Below, piece after piece: positions 59,614-64,000 of a stretch of 64,000 nt of DNA. This stretch comes from Rhodothermales bacterium. GTDB taxonomy: Bacteria > Bacteroidota > Rhodothermia > Rhodothermales > Bin80. The stretch lies in contig JANQES010000122.1 in the NCBI GenBank assembly GCA_028278205.1, forward strand, positions 24,602 through 88,601, given 5' to 3'. The translations under genes were made by a program, and so were the position numbers. How positions within the stretch are numbered: the first letter of the stretch is position 1; every line of letters starts with the position of its first letter. The notes below the pieces were generated by a model, which did not search any database, was not told the DNA's origin, and saw only the letters and a program-made list of their open reading frames with translations.

Positions 59614-61659
59614 TCAGGACTGCGCGGCTGGTTCGCGGAAAAGATCGGCGCAGGCGGCGAAGCGTTCGGCCAGACCGATGAGAATGAGGCGGTCGCCAGG
59701 CTGCACGTGGAAGTCGCCCGCTGGATTGCCGATGGTTTTTCCGTCGCGGCGCACGGCCAGCACGGTGATGCCGAATTGCTGCCGGAGGCTCAGGTCGGCG
59801 AGCGTCTTGCCGGCCACGGGCGCCCCCTCACGCACGGCGACGGCCCGCGTGTGAAGCCCCTCCTCATCGAGCCCCTGCAACACCATCAGGTGGGCTTCCT
59901 GGATGCTGCCCCGGAAGACGCCGTAATCGTCGGCGCGGATGGCGAGGATCAGGCGCTCGACCTCGTCGGGCGGTATCATGTAGGCGCCGAGCACATGCGA
60001 GAAGATGCGCACCGATGTCTCCAACTCCTCCGGCACCACGATGTCGGCCCCGGCGGCGTGCAGGGGTTCGGCCCGGTGCAGAAATCGCGTCCGCGCGATG
60101 ATCTGCAACGTCGGGTTCTGGTAATGCGCCATCCGCACGATGTCAGTCACAGCATCTTCATCACTGATCGCGACGACGCAGAGCTTGGCCCGGTGAATCC
60201 CGGCGTGTTCGAGGACGTGAACGCGGGCGGCATCGCCATAAATCACGGCGATGCCCTCCTGCCGCATCTCTTTCACCGAAGTCGGATTCAACTCCACGAC
60301 GACGAACGGAACCCCGGCGTCTTTCAACACACGGACGAGCCGCCGCCCCGCCGGGCCGTAGCCGACGATGATCACGTGGTCTTCGAGCCCGGCCACGGCC
60401 TCCGCATCCTGCTGTTCGCGCCGCGCCCCGATCCGGCCCAGCGCCGACGCTTCGAGGCGGCGCCCGAAGCCCGGCCCGGCCTTGACCAGAAACGGCGTCA
60501 GCATCATCAGCAAAACCGTCACGGCGATGAACGTTTGCTCGCCGGTCGTGCCGAGATCCGCCGGAGACAGGCCCACCGAACGCCCCACCCGATCCAAGAC
60601 GAAAGAAAACTCGCCGATCTGCGCCAGCGTCAGCCCGGCGGCGGCGGCAATCCGGACGGGATAGCCCAGCAGCAACGCGCTCCCCGCCGTGATCACGCCT
60701 TTGACGAGCAACAATCCCACGGCCACGCCCAGCACCAGCAGCGGATTCCCGATCAGAAAACCCAGGTCAAGCAACAGGCCCACCGACACGAAAAAGACGG
60801 CGCTGAAGATCGTTTTGATCGGCAGGATCTCGCTGAGGGCCTGCGTGCGATAGTGGCTTTCGCTGACGACCATCCCGGCCAGAAAAGCGCCCAGCGCCAG
60901 GCTCACATCGGCCAGGCTCGTGATCCAGGCTGTGCCCAGGCAGATCGTCACGACGGCCAGCAGAAAAAGCTCTTGCCGCCGCGAATGGGCTATTTTGTCG
61001 AGCAACCACGGCACGGCTTTGCGTGCCAGCACGACGACTCCGGCGATGAGCACGACGGCCTCGCCGAGCGCCCACAGCACGTCGAACGCCGTGCCGCCAT
61101 CGCCGCCGAGGATCGGCACGAACAGGACCATCGCGATGATGGCGAAGTCCTGAAAGATGAGCATCGCCAGCGCGAGTTGCCCGGCGGGCGAGCCGGTCTT
61201 GCCGCTTTCGGCCAGCAACCCCAGGACGATGGCGGTGCTGCTGAGCGCCACCAGGCAACCGGTATAAAGCCCCGCCTCTATTTCAACCCCAAACGCCATC
61301 AGGAGCAGCGTCACCGTTGCCACGGTGAGCGCTACCTGAAGACCGCCGCCGAGAAGGATGGCCCGTCCGAGCCGCGCCATCTTTTCCAGGCTGAACTCGA
61401 CGCCGATGGTGAACAGCAGCAAGATCACCCCGACTTCGGCGAGCATGTCGATCAGCGCCTGATCTTCGACCAGCCCGAGCGCGCCCGGCCCGATGAGCAC
61501 GCCGGCCAGCAAAAAGCCCGCAATCGGCACCAGCCCCACCCGATAGCAGAGATACGCCACGAGCACACTCGCCGCAAAAAGCGCAGCGATCTCGGCCAGA
61601 AACGGCAACCCGGCGGCAGCCAGCAACACGGTGGGCGAGGGCATCGAAAACAGCGGCAT
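59614..61659 (-). CDS. KefB-type cation/proton antiporter with RCK domains
   Basis: 681 residues. About 12 membrane helices (LVPIAGFLLAGVLIGPGALG, GVILLLFTIGVEFSLEKM, LVALSSTAIVLGLL, IFQDFAIIAMVLFV), then a TrkA-N domain (VIIVGYGPAGRRLVRVLKD, IYGDAARVHVLEHAGI) and a TrkA-C domain (VQPGDRLILIGLAERF). These bind nucleotide and gate K+ or Na+ efflux coupled to H+. Third in the antiporter row, 53 bp after nhaA. Confidence 0.93.
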   Translation of the reverse strand: MPLFSMPSPTVLLAAAGLPFLAEIAALFAASVLVAYLCYRVGLVPIAGFLLAGVLIGPGALGLVEDQALIDMLAEVGVILLLFTIGVEFSLEKMARLGRAILLGGGLQVALTVATVTLLLMAFGVEIEAGLYTGCLVALSSTAIVLGLLAESGKTGSPAGQLALAMLIFQDFAIIAMVLFVPILGGDGGTAFDVLWALGEAVVLIAGVVVLARKAVPWLLDKIAHSRRQELFLLAVVTICLGTAWITSLADVSLALGAFLAGMVVSESHYRTQALSEILPIKTIFSAVFFVSVGLLLDLGFLIGNPLLVLGVAVGLLLVKGVITAGSALLLGYPVRIAAAAGLTLAQIGEFSFVLDRVGRSVGLSPADLGTTGEQTFIAVTVLLMMLTPFLVKAGPGFGRRLEASALGRIGARREQQDAEAVAGLEDHVIIVGYGPAGRRLVRVLKDAGVPFVVVELNPTSVKEMRQEGIAVIYGDAARVHVLEHAGIHRAKLCVVAISDEDAVTDIVRMAHYQNPTLQIIARTRFLHRAEPLHAAGADIVVPEELETSVRIFSHVLGAYMIPPDEVERLILAIRADDYGVFRGSIQEAHLMVLQGLDEEGLHTRAVAVREGAPVAGKTLADLSLRQQFGITVLAVRRDGKTIGNPAGDFHVQPGDRLILIGLAERFAACADLFREPAAQS

Positions 61660-61712
61660 GTGGGTGAGGAAATCGTACTGCGTATGGGTTCCACAAATAC
61701 GCAGTACTTCTC

Positions 61713-63086
61713 TTATCCTTCCGCCATCGCGGCGGTAGGCTCACGCTCTGGCGCAGGCGTGGCCGGACTCGTGCGGCGCAGCAGCCCCCACCCCAGCACG
61801 CCGGAGAGCAGCGATGCTGCAAAGATACCGATCTTGGCATGATCGAGCACCACCGGATCGCCGAAAGCCAGGTTGGCGATGAACAGCGACATCGTGAAGC
61901 CGATGCCGGTCAGCAGGCTCACCCCGTAAAGCTGACGCCACCCGACGCCCGCCGGCAGCTCGGCCCAGCCCAGCCGGACGGCCAGCCACGAAAACGCTGT
62001 CACGCCGATCTGCTTGCCGAAGAAAAGCCCCATGATCACCCCCAGCGACACCGACGTGCCGAGGGCCGCGCCGAGGTCGCCGCCGAGGGCTACGCCGGCG
62101 TTGGCGAAGGCAAAAATCGGCATGATGGCGAAGGCCACCCAGGGATGCAGCGCATGCTCCATCCGCGCCAGCGGCGTCTCGATAGCCTCGCAGGCCACTT
62201 CGAGCGAATGCACGGCGGCGCGCTGATCGGCGGTGGGCTCAACCTTACCCGGCTTCATCCCGATAGCAAACGTGTCGAGCAGGCTGCGCCCGCGCATCAG
62301 AAACGCGTCGGCGTCGATGCGGCGGCGGGCGGGGATCGTCATCGCCAGGAGCACGCCCGCGATGGTGGCATGCACGCCGGATTTCAAGAACGCCACCCAG
62401 AGCGCCAGGCCCAGCACCACGTAGACCCACGTCCGCCGCACCCCGGCGCGGTTGACCACGATCAGCGCCAGCAAGAACAGCCCGCCCAGCCCCAGGCTGA
62501 TCCACGAAAGCTCTGCCGTGTAGAAAAAGGCGATGACCAGCACCGCGCCCAGATCATCGACGATGGCGAGGGCGGTCAGGAAAATCTTGAGCGCCAGCGG
62601 CGCGCGCGTGCCCAGCAGCGCCAACACACCGAGCGCGAAGGCGATGTCGGTGGCCATGGGGATGCCCCAGCCCGAGGCGGTGTCCGTCCCGGCGTTGAAG
62701 GCCAGGTAGAGCAGCGCCGGCACGACCATGCCGCCCAGCGCCGCCGCCAGCGGCAAGGCCGCCTTCTTCGGCGAAGACAACTCGCCCACGAGCACCTCGC
62801 GCTTGATCTCCAGCCCGACGACGAAGAAAAAGATCGCCATCAACCCGTCATTAATCCACAACAGCAGCGGCTTGGCGATTACAAAGCTGCCGGCGCCCAC
62901 CGTCACGATGGTCTTCCACAGATCGAAATAGCCCTCGGCCAGTGGCGAGTTAGCCAGGATCAGCGCGGCGGTGGCGCACACGAGCAACAGGATGCCGCCC
63001 GCGGCCTCCAGCTTGAAAAACGTCTGAAACGGACGAAGCAAAAGAGTTGCCGTCGGCGAAGGCGTGTCTTGACCAGGAGTCTGCAT
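61713..63086 (-). CDS. nhaA: Na+/H+ antiporter NhaA
   Basis: 457 residues. NhaA signatures: WINDGLMAIFFFVVGLEIKR, GWGIPMATDIAFALGVLALL (sodium-site Asp pair region), ALAIVDDLGAVLVIAFFYT with the paired aspartates, and HPWVAFAIMPIFAFANAG. Twelve helices. Sodium exported in exchange for protons at the inner membrane. It begins 37 bp after the stop of the upstream EIIA-fused antiporter gene, so the three genes form an operon. Confidence 0.96.
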   Translation of the reverse strand: MQTPGQDTPSPTATLLLRPFQTFFKLEAAGGILLLVCATAALILANSPLAEGYFDLWKTIVTVGAGSFVIAKPLLLWINDGLMAIFFFVVGLEIKREVLVGELSSPKKAALPLAAALGGMVVPALLYLAFNAGTDTASGWGIPMATDIAFALGVLALLGTRAPLALKIFLTALAIVDDLGAVLVIAFFYTAELSWISLGLGGLFLLALIVVNRAGVRRTWVYVVLGLALWVAFLKSGVHATIAGVLLAMTIPARRRIDADAFLMRGRSLLDTFAIGMKPGKVEPTADQRAAVHSLEVACEAIETPLARMEHALHPWVAFAIMPIFAFANAGVALGGDLGAALGTSVSLGVIMGLFFGKQIGVTAFSWLAVRLGWAELPAGVGWRQLYGVSLLTGIGFTMSLFIANLAFGDPVVLDHAKIGIFAASLLSGVLGWGLLRRTSPATPAPEREPTAAMAEG

Positions 63087-63123
63087 GAGGATAGGATCGA
63101 TGGTTGAAATAAAGCGGGAGGGT

Positions 63124-64000
63124 CTACACAGAAACGACGGCCTCGCCGCCCCCAGACTGCATCGTGAAACGACGGCGCTTGGAACGCAGCACCAACTCGC
63201 GCAATGCCTCCGCGTCGGACGCCGTCATCCACCGGCGGTCGAAATCGGGCCACTGGACGATCTTAGCGATGGCCGAGAGCGCACGCAGGTGGAACGTCCG
63301 CTCGTTGCGCGAGCCGGCCAGCACGAACGCCGCATGAACCCGCTCCGGCTGGCCGGGAAAGGCGATGCCCCGGCGGCATCGCGCAATCAGCAACTCAAAC
63401 TGTCCCTCGCCTTCGACGACTACGTGCGGAATGGCCAGGCCGGGCAATACGACGGTGCTGCTACTGGTTTCTCGATCCAGAAACATCTCCTGTAGCTGAT
63501 CGGCATCGAGATCGAGCCGGGGCGCCAGGGCATCCGCGGCCAGGCTGAAGAATTCGTCCATCGAGAGCGCCGGCTCCACGTCTATCACGGCGGCGTGCGC
63601 GACGAGGTGGTCGAAGCGGTCGAACACCGTCGTGGCGCGGTGGCCCATTTGCAAGACGATGAGGCGGTCGTCCGGCTTGAGGGTGCTGCCGCTGTGAAAC
63701 GGCAGATAGTGATCGCCCCGGCGCAGCGCCAGCGGCAGGCTGCGCTGCTCGCGCTGCAGCTTCTGGAAGAGCCCATCGGGCGTGACGCCTTCATCCACCG
63801 GAGCCCCGAACCGCTCGACCTCGGCGTGGTCGATGTAGTAATCCCAGTCCGGCAGCGGTATCGCACCGGCAAAGAGCGTCGTCGTGCCGAGGTGATCGGC
63901 CAGCGCCTGATGGCCTGCGTGGGTGCCGCTATTGACCACGTACACGTTCGGGATCAGGAAAAGGGTCCGGGCAAGCTGCGCGGCCAGCGCGTTGACCTCG
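63124..64000 (-). CDS. C-terminal part of an antiporter-like protein with TrkA-C and PTS EIIA domains (5' end outside window)
   Basis: The frame is open to the right edge, giving about 292 residues of C-terminus. A first region (LFLIPNVYVVNSGTHAGH, ALADHLGTTTLFAGAIPLPD) precedes a TrkA-C-type segment (HSGSTLKPDDRLIVLQM), and the rest is a PTS EIIA type 2 domain with the phosphorylatable histidine in TVVLPGLAIPHVVVEG. Fusions of this kind are known in cation/proton antiporters of FCB-group bacteria; the membrane part is not visible. The EIIA suggests control of transport by sugar-phosphotransfer status. Confidence 0.82.
   Translation of the reverse strand, partial: EVNALAAQLARTLFLIPNVYVVNSGTHAGHQALADHLGTTTLFAGAIPLPDWDYYIDHAEVERFGAPVDEGVTPDGLFQKLQREQRSLPLALRRGDHYLPFHSGSTLKPDDRLIVLQMGHRATTVFDRFDHLVAHAAVIDVEPALSMDEFFSLAADALAPRLDLDADQLQEMFLDRETSSSTVVLPGLAIPHVVVEGEGQFELLIARCRRGIAFPGQPERVHAAFVLAGSRNERTFHLRALSAIAKIVQWPDFDRRWMTASDAEALRELVLRSKRRRFTMQSGGGEAVVSV

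Noticed and set aside
59500..61842. 780-codon open frame antisense to the KefB-type antiporter
   Set aside because: His/Gln/Arg-rich composition is typical of complementary reading of membrane-protein codons.

Overview
The window reads as high-GC chromosomal DNA from a bacterium of the Bacteroidota/Rhodothermota side of the FCB group; this is an inference. It rests on an isolated atpD-atpC pair, a DUF3078-type outer-membrane protein, a DUF4286 protein, an LptE-like lipoprotein, a sigma-54 activator with GAYTGA instead of GAFTGA, plant-type leucine-rich repeats in a secreted protein, and many start codons without a Shine-Dalgarno sequence. There are about 47 protein genes, one tRNA, one transposase relic and one decayed toxin-antitoxin-like pair.

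Layout. (1) 1-8320, minus: a compact four-gene operon encoding a protein with three TIR-like domains, an nSTAND1 NTPase with a transmembrane segment, coiled coil and seven WD40 repeats, a small membrane protein, and a large secreted LRR protein that runs off the left edge. (2) 8809-14340: a form II CoxS-CoxL-CoxM-type molybdenum hydroxylase, with an XdhC-type maturation gene divergent from it. (3) 14463-14808: transposase relic and a palindromic repeat. (4) 14846-16334, minus: a BP74-like/META-domain gene pair. (5) 16722-27642, minus: an unusual envelope-spanning system made of a NAGPA-like protein, a membrane-anchored vWA protein, a divergent actin/Hsp70-fold ATPase and four paralogues that share a C-terminal domain ending in Ile-Gly. 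(6) 27916-49765: tRNA-Gln and mostly housekeeping genes (plsC, ribD, ribE, miaB, a sigma-54 activator, lptE, a glycosyltransferase, anmK, thiL, a zinc metalloprotease, atpD-atpC) with Uma2, HDOD and MNT genes between them. (7) 49864-57573: the decayed toxin-antitoxin-like pair, a DUF3078 protein, an aquaporin, a lipoprotein serpin, an MFS transporter, a lipoprotein, a CDF-like protein and a methyltransferase. (8) 57755-64000, minus: a B12-binding radical SAM protein, and three consecutive cation/proton antiporters.

The most striking non-coding feature is that about thirty gene junctions carry long inverted repeats built of short tandem words. Each junction has its own word family (GATTTTGG, GGCAAATG, TCGACATTCG, AACACTAAAAC, GGGGGAAAGG, GAGTCGG, CGCAGATG and others), with the word on one side and its reverse complement on the other. 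The arms often abut stop or start codons, and in places they supply the first or last codons of the gene. The tight TIR-STAND-LRR operon has none.

The two best candidates for an undescribed system are the vWA/actin-like ATPase/IG-tail operon and the TIR-STAND-LRR operon. The junction repeats are the main genome-scale curiosity.
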